NCBI RefSeq assembly: GCF_000145275.1
Contig: NC_014393.1
Location: forward strand, 1,984,001 to 2,048,000
Direction: 5' to 3'
DNA from: Clostridium cellulovorans 743B
GTDB lineage: Bacteria; Bacillota; Clostridia; Clostridiales; Clostridiaceae
DNA: 64,000 nucleotides
This document shows positions 8,889-17,475 of this stretch, in pieces. The notes below the pieces were generated by a model, which was given only the letters and a program-made list of their open reading frames with translations, was not told the origin of the DNA and did not search any database. Within the stretch, counting starts at the first letter, position 1. Every line of letters starts with the position of its first letter. Both the position numbers and the translations under genes were made by a program.

Positions 8889-9726
8889 ATGAAAAAAGAG
8901 AGTAAATGTAAACAATCAAATGAAAATAAAGAATCACCAATGAAAACAGGATCAGGTGGATATAATGATGATGGTACTGTGCCAACAAATGAAAATATTA
9001 TATATGTAACAGTGAGCACTGTAAATACAGTAAAGTTAGATGTTATAACGAATTCAAAAGGAAGTAAAACCACTTGCACAGGTCTTGTTAATATTTTAAC
9101 AACTTATAAAAGAGGTTATGATAAAACACATCGTATTATTCGGATGGTAGGTGAAGAATATGAAAACATTAAAATCTAATGGATGTTTATAGGTAAAAAG
9201 TGATGGTTCTAGTGATGTAAAGCTATAAGATTTTATAACAATTGCATACCTTTGTAGAAAATAACTATTTTAGAATTGTAAACACCCAATGTTAAGTTCT
9301 CTGCAAGGTAATTGTATCTATAATGGTGCAGTAAGAGGCTTCTCTGATGAAGTTGGTGGTATGATTAAAGCATAGAATAATACAATAGAAGGTGCAGAAA
9401 GAATTGTATGTACCAATGAAAATGCAGCTCAATTTGATGCATATTTATCTAAAACGAGAAATGAAACAGTTTCAAGTTCATATAAAACAGTGAGTGGAGG
9501 AACTACATATAATAACTTTGATACAAGTGCAACAATGTATAGTTATAAATCAGATACTGTTGGAAATGTAAAAACCAATATAACTATTTATGCAGGAAGA
9601 ATAGAAGGTGGAGACTTTACATGGAAATTTACAGCTGAAGACGATGTGAAATCTGATGTTAACATAGCATTAATGGCTAGTATTGAAAACTATAAAACTA
9701 CTTTAGTGTCATTAACAATACAATAA
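8889..9726 (+). pseudogene. Decayed tandem copy of the dockerin pectate lyase gene
   Basis: Three segments match the family 1 pectate lyase part of the gene at 10094. Bases 8889-9168 encode an MKKESK start, then KESPMKTGSGGYNDDGT, matching KESPAKTSSGGYNDDGT. A short stretch near 9194-9245 matches the DGSSDVK region. Bases 9252-9722 match the C-terminal third of the PL1 domain, ending with GGTTYNNFDTSATMYSYK. The matches are separated by large deletions and broken by stops (for example TAA at 9177 and TAG in KA-stop-NN near 9373). It lacks the FN3-like part, the catalytic Arg region, the linkers, the second lyase and the dockerin. It ends at its own terminator, so it is a dead duplicate. Confidence 0.88.
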
Positions 9727-9737
9727 TATAGCTTTTC

Positions 9738-9778
9738 AAAAGTGACTATAATTTTCCGTAGTCACTTTTATTTTTTTT
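9738..9778 (+). terminator. Terminator after the pectate lyase pseudogene
   Basis: AAAAGTGACTA (9738-9748) pairs with TAGTCACTTTT (9759-9769), followed by a long T run to 9778. It is a strong rho-independent signal and is intact although the gene before it is dead. Confidence 0.88.
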
Positions 9779-9959
9779 ACGGTGTTAAATTTAGCTAAGT
9801 TTTTAAGTTTTGAACAAATTAAGACCAAGCTTAATAGAAATATGACTATTTTTCATATAAAAAAGTAATTTAAATATAACGGAAGGAGCTGTGGTTTAAG
9901 TATAAAGTTATAATATTTTAAAAAAAATGAAAAAATATGAAACATGTATACAACATGCA

Positions 9960-9988
9960 TTGACATTATTTATACTTATATGTAATAA
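9960..9988 (+). promoter_or_regulatory. Probable sigma-A promoter of the pectate lyase gene
   Basis: TTGACA (9960-9965) and TAATAA (9983-9988) are separated by 17 bases, close to the vegetative consensus. It lies about 105 bases before the start codon at 10094 and would give a leader of about 95 bases containing the dyad at 10043. Confidence 0.65.
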
Positions 9989-10042
9989 TATAGTTGTGTT
10001 AAATATATTTTAACTAAGAGATTATATTTTAGCAAAGTAGTA

Positions 10043-10054
10043 GGAAACGTTCCC
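10043..10054. promoter_or_regulatory. Possible LacI-family or cre-like operator
   Basis: GGAAACGTTCCC is an almost perfect palindrome centred on AACGTT, the central CG typical of LacI/CcpA-family sites. It lies about 50 bases downstream of the probable -10 box, where a bound protein would block transcription. Sugar or carbon control of a pectinase gene is plausible, but the assignment is inference from the motif alone. Confidence 0.4.
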
Positions 10055-10093
10055 ATATTTAACATAAATAAAGTTATTAGGGGAGATTAAGAA

Positions 10094-13000
10094 ATGAAAA
10101 AGAGATCAAAAGGAAACAAGCGAATGAAGAAAGTTCCAGAAAGAGTTCTGGTAGCAGCACTAGCATCATCAATGGTAGTAACACCATTAATTAATGCTAA
10201 TTCTCAAACTTATAGTGTATTTGCTGCAGCATTAGAAGCAGCAGAAAGTACAGCTACTCAAGTGAATATACTAGAGAGCAATGGTTGGTTAGAATCAGCT
10301 CATGTAGAATGGAGTGCTGTTGCAGGTGCAAGTGGATATAATGTTTATTACAAATCAGCAACTGCTTCAGATTCTGGATATCAAAAAATAGATAGCCAAT
10401 TAATTAGAAAATATCCTACGTATTTCAGAGCAGATGTATTAGGTCTTGCACAAGGAGATTATGTAGTAAAGGTAGTACCAATTATAAATAATTCTGAGGT
10501 GGCTTCAGCACAAGCAATTACTTCAACTCTTAGTGTTAAGAGTCATGTAAGAGAAGGATTTGCATTCGCTAAAGAATCACCAGCAAAAACTAGTTCAGGT
10601 GGATATAATGATGATGGTACTATACCAAGCAACGCTCAAATTGTATACATTACAGCTGATACTGCAAGTACAGTAACAGCAGATGTAATAACAAGTAGTA
10701 ATGGAACTACTACTACTTGCAAAGGTGTTGCTGATATTTTATCAAAACGCCAAAAGGCTTATGATAAGCGTCCACTTATTATCCGTGTGATAGGTCAAAT
10801 TAAGGCTTCAGATATTACTGGTCTTAATAGCACTGGATATCTACAATTAAAAGGAATATATAACGTTACTTTTGAAGGTGTTGGAGATGATGCTACAGCA
10901 TATCAATGGGGAATGCTTGTTAGAGATGCGCACAATGTAGAAATAAGAAACCTAGGATTCATGTTATTCCCAGATGATGGAATCTCTCTTGACACTGGAA
11001 ACGATAATATTTGGGTCCATAACAACGATATTTTCTATGGATCAGCAGGTAGTGATGCAGACCAAGTAAAAGGTGATGGATCATCTGACGTAAAAGGCAA
11101 GTCTACATATGTTACGATTGCATATAATCACTACTATGATTCAGGAAAATGTTCACTTTGTGGTATGAATGATACAGAAAACTTCTACGTAACTTATCAT
11201 CATAATTGGTTTGATCATTCAGATTCAAGACATCCTCGTATTAGAGTTGGTACAATTCACATATATAACAACTATTTTGATGGAAATGCAAAATACGGAG
11301 TTGGGGTTACAAAAGGTAGTTCTGCTTTCGTAGAAAATAACTATTTTAGAAATTGTAAATATCCAATGTTGACATCATTACAAGGTAGTGATATTTATAA
11401 TGATCCAGAAGGAACTTTCTCAGGTGAAGCTGGCGGTATGATTAAAGCATACAACAACACTGTTGAAGGTGCTAAAAGACTTGTTTATTCATCAGAAGAT
11501 GCAACTCAATTTGATGCATACCTAGCTACAACAAGAAATGAAGCGGTTCCAAGCTCATATAAAACTGTAAGTGGAGGAACTACATATAATAACTTTGATA
11601 CAAGTTCAATAATGTACAGTTATAAACCAGATGCAGTTGAGGATGTAAAAAATGTTGTAACAACTTATGCAGGAAGAGTAGAGGGTGGAGATTTCATATG
11701 GAAATTCACTACTGCAGATGATACAAATGATACTATTGATGCAGCATTAATGGCTAAAATTAAGAGTTATCAATCTCCTTTAGTTGCATCAACAGGTGGA
11801 ACAACAACGCCAACAACGCCAACAACGCCAACGACGCCAACAACGCCAACAACGCCAACGACGCCAACAACGCCAACAACGCCAACGACACCAACGACAC
11901 CAACAACGCCAAGTACAACAGTTCAAAAGTTAAATGTGACTTCAGATATAGCAGCAGGTTCTTATACAACATCAACAACTGTTAATGGCTTTACACTTCT
12001 TGGATCAGCTACATATCCACTTACAGTTGATAGCAGTAGTAAGGAATGTGCAGGTAATTCATATACATTACGTCTTAAGACAAATGGAACAGGTGCAGAA
12101 GGAAAGAGATCTATACAATTCACAGCAGCAAATAGTGGAAAACTTATCGTTCATGCTATAAGTGGTGGTTCAGCTGATAGACCTTTAGCTTTATCAAAAG
12201 GTGGTACTATTGTAAGCTCAACAACTATTGGTTATTCAGCTTTAAATGAATATGTTATTGATATTCCAAGTGCTGGAACATATGAGATTTTCGCTAATGA
12301 CGGTGGTGGTATCAATTTCTACTATTTAGAAGTTACTGCATCATCAACTAGTGGAACAACAACACCAGGTACAGGAACAACAACACCAGGTACGGGAACA
12401 ACAACACCAGGTACGGGAACAACAACACCAGGTACGGGAACAACAACACCAGGTACGGGAACAACAACACCAGGTACAGGAACAACAACACCAGGTACAG
12501 GAACAACAACTCCAAGCACAGGAACAACTGGAACTCATGGAACATCAACTGGAATTGGTTCTAAAGCAGATTCGGAATTTGCTAATGCAATTTATTGTTC
12601 ACCAACAGCTACTTCAGCAGGTACTGGAACAAAAGAAAGTCCAATGGCTATTGAATCAGCAATTGCTAATGTTAAAGCTGGTGGTACTATTTTATTAATG
12701 GATGGTACATATTCATTCAGTAAGCAATTAACACTTCCTGTAGGAAATGATGGAACTGCTTCTGCTTACAAGACAATAAAAGCATGCCAAGGAGCAAAGG
12801 TAACATTTGATTTCTCAGCTGAGTCTTATGATATGGCTGATCCAAGCAAAAATGATAGAGGAATTCAAATGGAAGGAAATTATTGGCATTTATATGGTGT
12901 CAGAGTAACTGGTGCTGCTGATAATGGCGTATTTGTATGTGGTAATAACAACATAGTAGAATATTGTGTTTTTGAAGCTAACAGAGATACTGGTTTACAA

Positions 13001-14110
13001 ATCAGTAGAAGAGCATCAAGCCTTGCAACTATTGATTTATGGCCAACAAACAATTTAATACTAAATTGTACATCTTTCAATAATTCGGATACAGCAACTG
13101 GCGAAAATGCTGATGGTTTTGCTGCTAAGTTAACTTGTGGAACTGGAAACGTATTCGATGGTTGTATATCATATAACAACGTAGATGATGGTTGGGATCT
13201 TTATGCTAAGACAGAAACTGGACCTATTGGCGCAGTAACAATGAAAAACTGTATAGCATTTAGAAATGGACAAACAACAGCTGGACAATACACTGCAAAT
13301 AGTGATGGTAATGGATTTAAATTAGGCGGTTCTGGTATAGCTAATGATCATGCAGTTATAAACTGTATCTCATTTGAAAATAAGAATCATGGATTTACAG
13401 ATAATTCAAATCCAGGAACAATAACTGTTGAAAATTGTACATCATTCAATAATAGCCAAGCTGATGGTGGAAAATCAAACTTCGACTTTGCAAGAGTAGC
13501 TACTTCTCACAATATATTTAAAAACCTAGTTTCTTTCAGCAATACAAAAGTATCAAGTGATAAATATATTGGTGTAGCGACAAATTGTAGCTTCCAAAAT
13601 GGTGGAAAGTATTATTTAATAGGCGATACACAAAACGTAAACTCAACTGCTTCTGCTACAAAAGGAACATTAAACACAGCTGGAGTAACTGCAGCAGATT
13701 TTGTAAGCATAAAATCACCTGCATTAGGTGCTGATGTTCATACTTTATGGAGAAATGCTGATGGAACAGTTAATACTCAAGGTTTCTTAATGATAGCTCC
13801 TACAAGTGCATATAATACAAAGGGCGCTGTTTTTGGTGCATCAACTACTTCAACAAACCCAACAACACCAACAAACCCAACAAATCCAACAAATCCAACA
13901 AATCCAACAACACCAACAACACCAACAACACCTTTAGTTGGTGATTTAAGTAAAGATGGAAAAGTAAATGCTATAGATTTAGCATTCCTTAAGAAATTAA
14001 TTTTAAGTGGAGATACTAGTGGAGCTGATATGACTGTAGCAGATATGAATAAAGATGGAAAAATAAATGCAATAGACTTAGCTTTACTTAAAAAACAACT
14101 TCTTAGCTAA
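10094..14110 (+). CDS. Cellulosomal two-enzyme pectate lyase (PL1 and PL9) with dockerin
   Basis: This secreted 1338-residue protein should cleave pectate by beta-elimination with two different lyase modules. Residues 1-45 form a signal peptide with an unusually long charged start. Residues about 50-150 look like a fibronectin III-type domain. Residues about 155-565 are a family 1 pectate lyase, with DQVKGDGSSDV and the SRHPRIRVG segment containing the catalytic-type Arg. A Thr-Pro linker (571-607) leads to a beta-sandwich module (612-751) that probably binds carbohydrate. A GTTTPGT repeat linker (753-818) is followed by a right-handed beta-helix lyase resembling family 9 (823-1251), a third Pro-Thr linker (1254-1281), and a type I dockerin (1283-1338) with two Ca-binding repeats (DLSKDGKVNAIDLAFLKK and DMNKDGKINAIDLALLKK). 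The dockerin indicates docking to a scaffoldin cohesin. AGGGGAG precedes the ATG. A partial dead copy lies upstream. Confidence 0.92.
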   Translation: MKKRSKGNKRMKKVPERVLVAALASSMVVTPLINANSQTYSVFAAALEAAESTATQVNILESNGWLESAHVEWSAVAGASGYNVYYKSATASDSGYQKIDSQLIRKYPTYFRADVLGLAQGDYVVKVVPIINNSEVASAQAITSTLSVKSHVREGFAFAKESPAKTSSGGYNDDGTIPSNAQIVYITADTASTVTADVITSSNGTTTTCKGVADILSKRQKAYDKRPLIIRVIGQIKASDITGLNSTGYLQLKGIYNVTFEGVGDDATAYQWGMLVRDAHNVEIRNLGFMLFPDDGISLDTGNDNIWVHNNDIFYGSAGSDADQVKGDGSSDVKGKSTYVTIAYNHYYDSGKCSLCGMNDTENFYVTYHHNWFDHSDSRHPRIRVGTIHIYNNYFDGNAKYGVGVTKGSSAFVENNYFRNCKYPMLTSLQGSDIYNDPEGTFSGEAGGMIKAYNNTVEGAKRLVYSSEDATQFDAYLATTRNEAVPSSYKTVSGGTTYNNFDTSSIMYSYKPDAVEDVKNVVTTYAGRVEGGDFIWKFTTADDTNDTIDAALMAKIKSYQSPLVASTGGTTTPTTPTTPTTPTTPTTPTTPTTPTTPTTPTTPTTPSTTVQKLNVTSDIAAGSYTTSTTVNGFTLLGSATYPLTVDSSSKECAGNSYTLRLKTNGTGAEGKRSIQFTAANSGKLIVHAISGGSADRPLALSKGGTIVSSTTIGYSALNEYVIDIPSAGTYEIFANDGGGINFYYLEVTASSTSGTTTPGTGTTTPGTGTTTPGTGTTTPGTGTTTPGTGTTTPGTGTTTPGTGTTTPSTGTTGTHGTSTGIGSKADSEFANAIYCSPTATSAGTGTKESPMAIESAIANVKAGGTILLMDGTYSFSKQLTLPVGNDGTASAYKTIKACQGAKVTFDFSAESYDMADPSKNDRGIQMEGNYWHLYGVRVTGAADNGVFVCGNNNIVEYCVFEANRDTGLQISRRASSLATIDLWPTNNLILNCTSFNNSDTATGENADGFAAKLTCGTGNVFDGCISYNNVDDGWDLYAKTETGPIGAVTMKNCIAFRNGQTTAGQYTANSDGNGFKLGGSGIANDHAVINCISFENKNHGFTDNSNPGTITVENCTSFNNSQADGGKSNFDFARVATSHNIFKNLVSFSNTKVSSDKYIGVATNCSFQNGGKYYLIGDTQNVNSTASATKGTLNTAGVTAADFVSIKSPALGADVHTLWRNADGTVNTQGFLMIAPTSAYNTKGAVFGASTTSTNPTTPTNPTNPTNPTNPTTPTTPTTPLVGDLSKDGKVNAIDLAFLKKLILSGDTSGADMTVADMNKDGKINAIDLALLKKQLLS
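11803..11911 (+). repeat. Thr-Pro linker, 9-base tandem repeats
   Basis: About 12 units of a CCAACAACG-type 9-base repeat encode (TTP)n between the PL1 module and the beta-sandwich module. Units differ only by silent changes. Such tracts can lengthen or shorten by slippage in whole codons. Confidence 0.9.
12353..12518 (+). repeat. GTTTPGT linker, 21-base tandem repeats
   Basis: Eight copies of a nearly identical 21-base unit encode GTTTPGT (the last is GTTTPST). They link the beta-sandwich module and the PL9-like module. Near-identity at the DNA level shows recent expansion or homogenisation. The reverse strand and the other forward frames stay open here only because the repeat lacks stops. 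Confidence 0.93.
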
Positions 14111-14142
14111 TATATAAATACTTTTTAATAAACTCCTATGTA

Positions 14143-14182
14143 AATAGCCTCCTTTGAAAAATCAAAGGAGGCTATTATTTTA
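14143..14182. terminator. Bidirectional terminator between pectate lyase and GH9 genes
   Basis: AATAGCCTCCTTTG (14143-14156) pairs with CAAAGGAGGCTATT (14163-14176) around a 6-base loop, with T- and A-rich flanks. It lies between two convergent genes and can serve both. Confidence 0.88.
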
Positions 14183-14229
14183 GCTATGTATGATACTAGA
14201 ACTATTAAATTTAGTTATGCACTATAATT

Positions 14230-16710
14230 TTAGAAGCTATTAATTTGGCCTAGTATATATTTTTTTATTAATGCTAAGTCAATAGCGTTAGTCTTGCCAT
14301 CTTTATTAACATCACCTGCTAATTGTGTAGCTGAATCTGTAAAACCACCTAAAATACCTTTTTTCATTAATGCCATATCAATAGCGTTGATTTTACCATC
14401 GTTATTTAAATCGCCTAGTTTATAAGAAGTAGGTGTTGATGAGTTAACAAAGGTTGAAATGAATACTAGGGATGCGTTCCAGTTTAAGCAGTTTTCATTA
14501 GTTACCCAATCTCCATCGCTATCTATATAGCATTTTCCAGGGAAGTTTGATAGTGTTTTTCCTTCTGAAGCATTAATTCCGCCTGCTAAATAACCATTTG
14601 GTACGCCAGCTTTACCATCTGCACTGTAGGTTACATGGTATATTTTTTTTGTACTATCTTCGCCATGGCCCGTTACGAAAGATTTTCTAAGAGGGTTTAC
14701 TCCTAATATCCAGTTTAAACTTGCTTGGGTTTGTTTAGCAATAGTATCAGAGTAAGTACCTAAAAGTTTGGAACCTATTATGGCATCTTCCCAAGTTAAT
14801 AAAATATTGGAGTTGATTCCCCAGAAAAAGCTTCCAGTTGGGTTGCTGATTTGCCATGGATTAGTGCTGGTTCTTGAGATTTTATTGTCTAACCATGTAC
14901 TGAACTCAGTTTTGATCCAGCTAACCGCATTGCTATCTTTTTTATCTGCTTTTAAGTAGCACCAGAAAGCTGTTGTCCACATGTCGCCCCAGTTATGACC
15001 ATAGCCGTTGGCATCTCTAAAGTAAGTAGAAAATTTAGAGTAATTGTTAAGGAAATAAGTATTATACTTATCTTCATTAGTTGCTCTAAGTAAGCTTGCT
15101 GCAGCCCATAATCTATCACTAGAATCATTGTATACATTGTATGGACCTGATGGCGAAACTATATTTGTAGGATTCTTTTCTAAATAACTCCAAGCACTTT
15201 TAGCTGCTTCAAGACACTTGTTAGCAAAGGTAGGATCAATATTTTTAAACATAATATATGAATGTGCTAATATAGCTGCGGCACATGCAGTATCATCAGT
15301 AGATTTAATATTAGTTGATCCATCTTTTATAATTCTTGGCGCACTAGAATCGCCATCTTTTCCATCTTTAGATTGTACTCTTGCATAAAAACCGCCAGAA
15401 ACTGAATCTTGCATCTTTAAGATCCATTCTACCTCCCATCTTGCTTCATCAAGGATATCGACAACGCCATTACCGCTTTCTGGAATATTGAACTGATTAT
15501 CTTTTAAGGTCTCTGGGAACATTTCATAAGCCCAGAACATATTTGATACAGCTAAGGCACCGTTATTTATATATTTTCCTTTATCACCTGCATCATACCA
15601 ACCTTTAGTAATTTCTCGAGCAGGTTGAGTTCCTGATTCGAATTGTGCAATTGCATCATTAGGAGTTTCATCTGTACGAGGATAATCTGTAACATATGGT
15701 GCTTTAAGTTCTATGCCTTGTCTTTGATAGAAGAAGTATCTTTGAGAATCAAATAATAAATTTTTATATACATCACTGGCAATTTTAAATTTAACAGAGT
15801 TTGAATTTCCGGCATCAGGTACGGAAATATAATAAGTTCCTGGAGTTGTAACTGATGAAAAATCACCTTTTAATATTTTTTCACCTGAATCAGAATCAAA
15901 GCTACTAGCTAAAGTTAATGTACCTGAATATACAACAGCATTAGTTGTTGCATCTTTAACTTGAAATTGACTTCCAGCATTTGCGTTAAGTTCATCAGAG
16001 AATCCACTAACAAGAGCATATTTTTCTGATGATGGTAAATAACCATCTTGATTAACCTTTATTGGAGCATAGGATTTTTCGTTGTCTGTTGAAGTTATTT
16101 TTAAATCATTTATCCATGCTGTAAATATTTCAGAAGATCCTTTTACAATGTTAATGCATCTAGCTGTAGTTGGATCAAAGCCTGTTGATGGACCCATAAT
16201 ATCTTTTAGTGGAATTTTAACATGTTGCCAGTTTGTACTAATATTCACATAATTTTTTATACTTTTTACAGAAGTTACTGAATCACCAGCAGCTCTTTCA
16301 TGAGTTTGATCTTGAAGACCTATTTGGAAGTCTTCGCCTCCAACTTTTCCTTTTACATTAAATTCAAGGTAACCATTAGCAAGATATTGAGTAAGATCTT
16401 GAGTACACCATCCTCTTAAGGTCAAAAGGCTTGACCACCATTGTGCAGAAGCTTTTGTTACGTTAAGTCTAAGAGATGGTAAACCGTTATAGGTAGCAGA
16501 GGTGTCTATTGGAAGATTACTATCACTTGCAACTTCAAGTTCTCCTCCAGCACTACCAGACCAACCTGTAATAGAAGCGCTTTTAAATACTTCTAAATCC
16601 ATTAGTTTTCTTGAGACAGTAGTGTCAGCATTTACACTTAAAATAGGTGTAAATACAGAGGCTGTAAGGCTAGCAGCTAACACCAAGCCCATGATTTTTT
16701 TGTTTTTCAT
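14230..16710 (-). CDS. Cellulosomal family 9 glycoside hydrolase with CBM and dockerin
   Basis: This 826-residue secreted enzyme should cut beta-1,4-glucan chains. Residues 1-28 are a signal peptide. Residues about 32-207 form an N-terminal carbohydrate-binding module resembling CBM30. Residues about 215-310 are the Ig-like domain found before many GH9 catalytic domains. Residues about 312-755 are the (alpha/alpha)6 catalytic domain: WYDAGDKGKY carries the catalytic base Asp pair (D373, D376), and DWVTNENCLNWNA carries the acid Glu E739. VTGHGEDSTKKIYH is also conserved. Residues 766-826 are a type I dockerin with repeats DLNNDGKINAIDMALMKK and DVNKDGKTNAIDLALIKK. The module order CBM30-Ig-GH9-dockerin matches known clostridial endoglucanases. 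A GGAGG site lies 10 bases before the ATG. It is convergent with the pectate lyase gene. Confidence 0.94.
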   Translation of the reverse strand: MKNKKIMGLVLAASLTASVFTPILSVNADTTVSRKLMDLEVFKSASITGWSGSAGGELEVASDSNLPIDTSATYNGLPSLRLNVTKASAQWWSSLLTLRGWCTQDLTQYLANGYLEFNVKGKVGGEDFQIGLQDQTHERAAGDSVTSVKSIKNYVNISTNWQHVKIPLKDIMGPSTGFDPTTARCINIVKGSSEIFTAWINDLKITSTDNEKSYAPIKVNQDGYLPSSEKYALVSGFSDELNANAGSQFQVKDATTNAVVYSGTLTLASSFDSDSGEKILKGDFSSVTTPGTYYISVPDAGNSNSVKFKIASDVYKNLLFDSQRYFFYQRQGIELKAPYVTDYPRTDETPNDAIAQFESGTQPAREITKGWYDAGDKGKYINNGALAVSNMFWAYEMFPETLKDNQFNIPESGNGVVDILDEARWEVEWILKMQDSVSGGFYARVQSKDGKDGDSSAPRIIKDGSTNIKSTDDTACAAAILAHSYIMFKNIDPTFANKCLEAAKSAWSYLEKNPTNIVSPSGPYNVYNDSSDRLWAAASLLRATNEDKYNTYFLNNYSKFSTYFRDANGYGHNWGDMWTTAFWCYLKADKKDSNAVSWIKTEFSTWLDNKISRTSTNPWQISNPTGSFFWGINSNILLTWEDAIIGSKLLGTYSDTIAKQTQASLNWILGVNPLRKSFVTGHGEDSTKKIYHVTYSADGKAGVPNGYLAGGINASEGKTLSNFPGKCYIDSDGDWVTNENCLNWNASLVFISTFVNSSTPTSYKLGDLNNDGKINAIDMALMKKGILGGFTDSATQLAGDVNKDGKTNAIDLALIKKYILGQINSF

Positions 16711-16878
16711 TAAATAACTACCTCCATTTAGTGTTGCCGCAAAAAAAATGTATATAAGGCAGCAACCTATTAATTTTTTAAATATATATATAACTTGTAC
16801 CCTTTAAAGCTTTTACAATTTAAATTTGTGAAAAACAAAATGACGGATGTAAAGGGAAAAGCTATAAACACTATTTGT

Positions 16879-16918
16879 ATGTAGATGGAAAAGTTTTCTA
16901 AAACGATTACATCTACAT
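16879..16918. promoter_or_regulatory. Inverted repeat upstream of the GH9 gene
   Basis: ATGTAGATG (16879-16887) and CATCTACAT (16910-16918) are exact inverted copies around a 22-base centre holding TTTTCTAAAACGATTA. On the GH9-coding strand the centre reads TAATCGTTTTAG, similar to the left half of a cre site (TGTAANCGNT). It could be an operator for the cellulase gene. Confidence 0.35.
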
Positions 16919-17179
16919 CTAAAGATATACTAAAAATCTGTAATTTTGTTTACACCTAAATGTAATTTAAAAATATGTAAAAATATTAGGCAATAGAGTT
17001 ATATAAATATGTAATAAATTGTTGTATATTTATATATTATACAAAACATTGAAAAATCCTTTATAAAACTACAAATATGAACATTAATAAATAAATATAT
17101 ACATAATTGAAATATTTGGGACAAGGAAGGTATCTAGTCTACTAAATTCTCGTAATTAAGATAAGAATTTTGTTAAATA

Positions 17180-17223
17180 GTAAAATATTCACCGTATAAT
17201 TATTTTATGGTAAAATATTCACC
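17180..17223. repeat. Direct repeat GTAAAATATTCACC, two copies 30 bases apart
   Basis: Copies lie at 17180-17193 and 17210-17223. A spacing of 30 bases is close to three helical turns, as for tandem regulator sites. The region lies about 250-295 bases before the helicase start. The function is unknown. Confidence 0.45.
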
Positions 17224-17475
17224 TAATTTCATTATACTAACAATAAATGCTAGTACAAGGGTAATAATGTGATGTAAAATGGGTAATGTTTTGCTATATA
17301 ATCAAAATAAATCCTTTAATTATCCTAAAAAGTTTTCTTTTACATTCTTGAATTTTATTGAAATCCAGAGGGATAGGGAAAAAGTCTATTTCAAATCTAA
17401 TTATATAATATTTTGCAATGATCAAGGTAACAGGATACAATATATAATAGCTGAATTGTTTTTTGGAGGAATGGA

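Larger units (their letters stand above)
16711..17475. other. Divergent control region between GH9 and helicase genes
   Basis: About 765 A/T-rich bases separate two divergent genes. An inverted repeat at 16879-16918 flanks an AAAACGATTA core about 170 bases upstream of the GH9 start. A 14-base direct repeat occurs at 17180 and 17210. An open frame on each strand at 17279-17557 lacks a ribosome site and looks random. Confidence 0.5.

Noticed and set aside
11760..11978. Leucine-rich reverse-strand frame across the Thr-Pro linker
   Set aside because: It is an antisense shadow of the CCAACAACG repeats, with low-complexity composition.
12322..12698. Long open frames on both strands through the 21-base repeats (Val/Pro-rich and Cys/Ser-rich proteins)
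   Set aside because: They exist only because the repeat has no stops in several frames; no ribosome sites, and the real frame continues on both sides.
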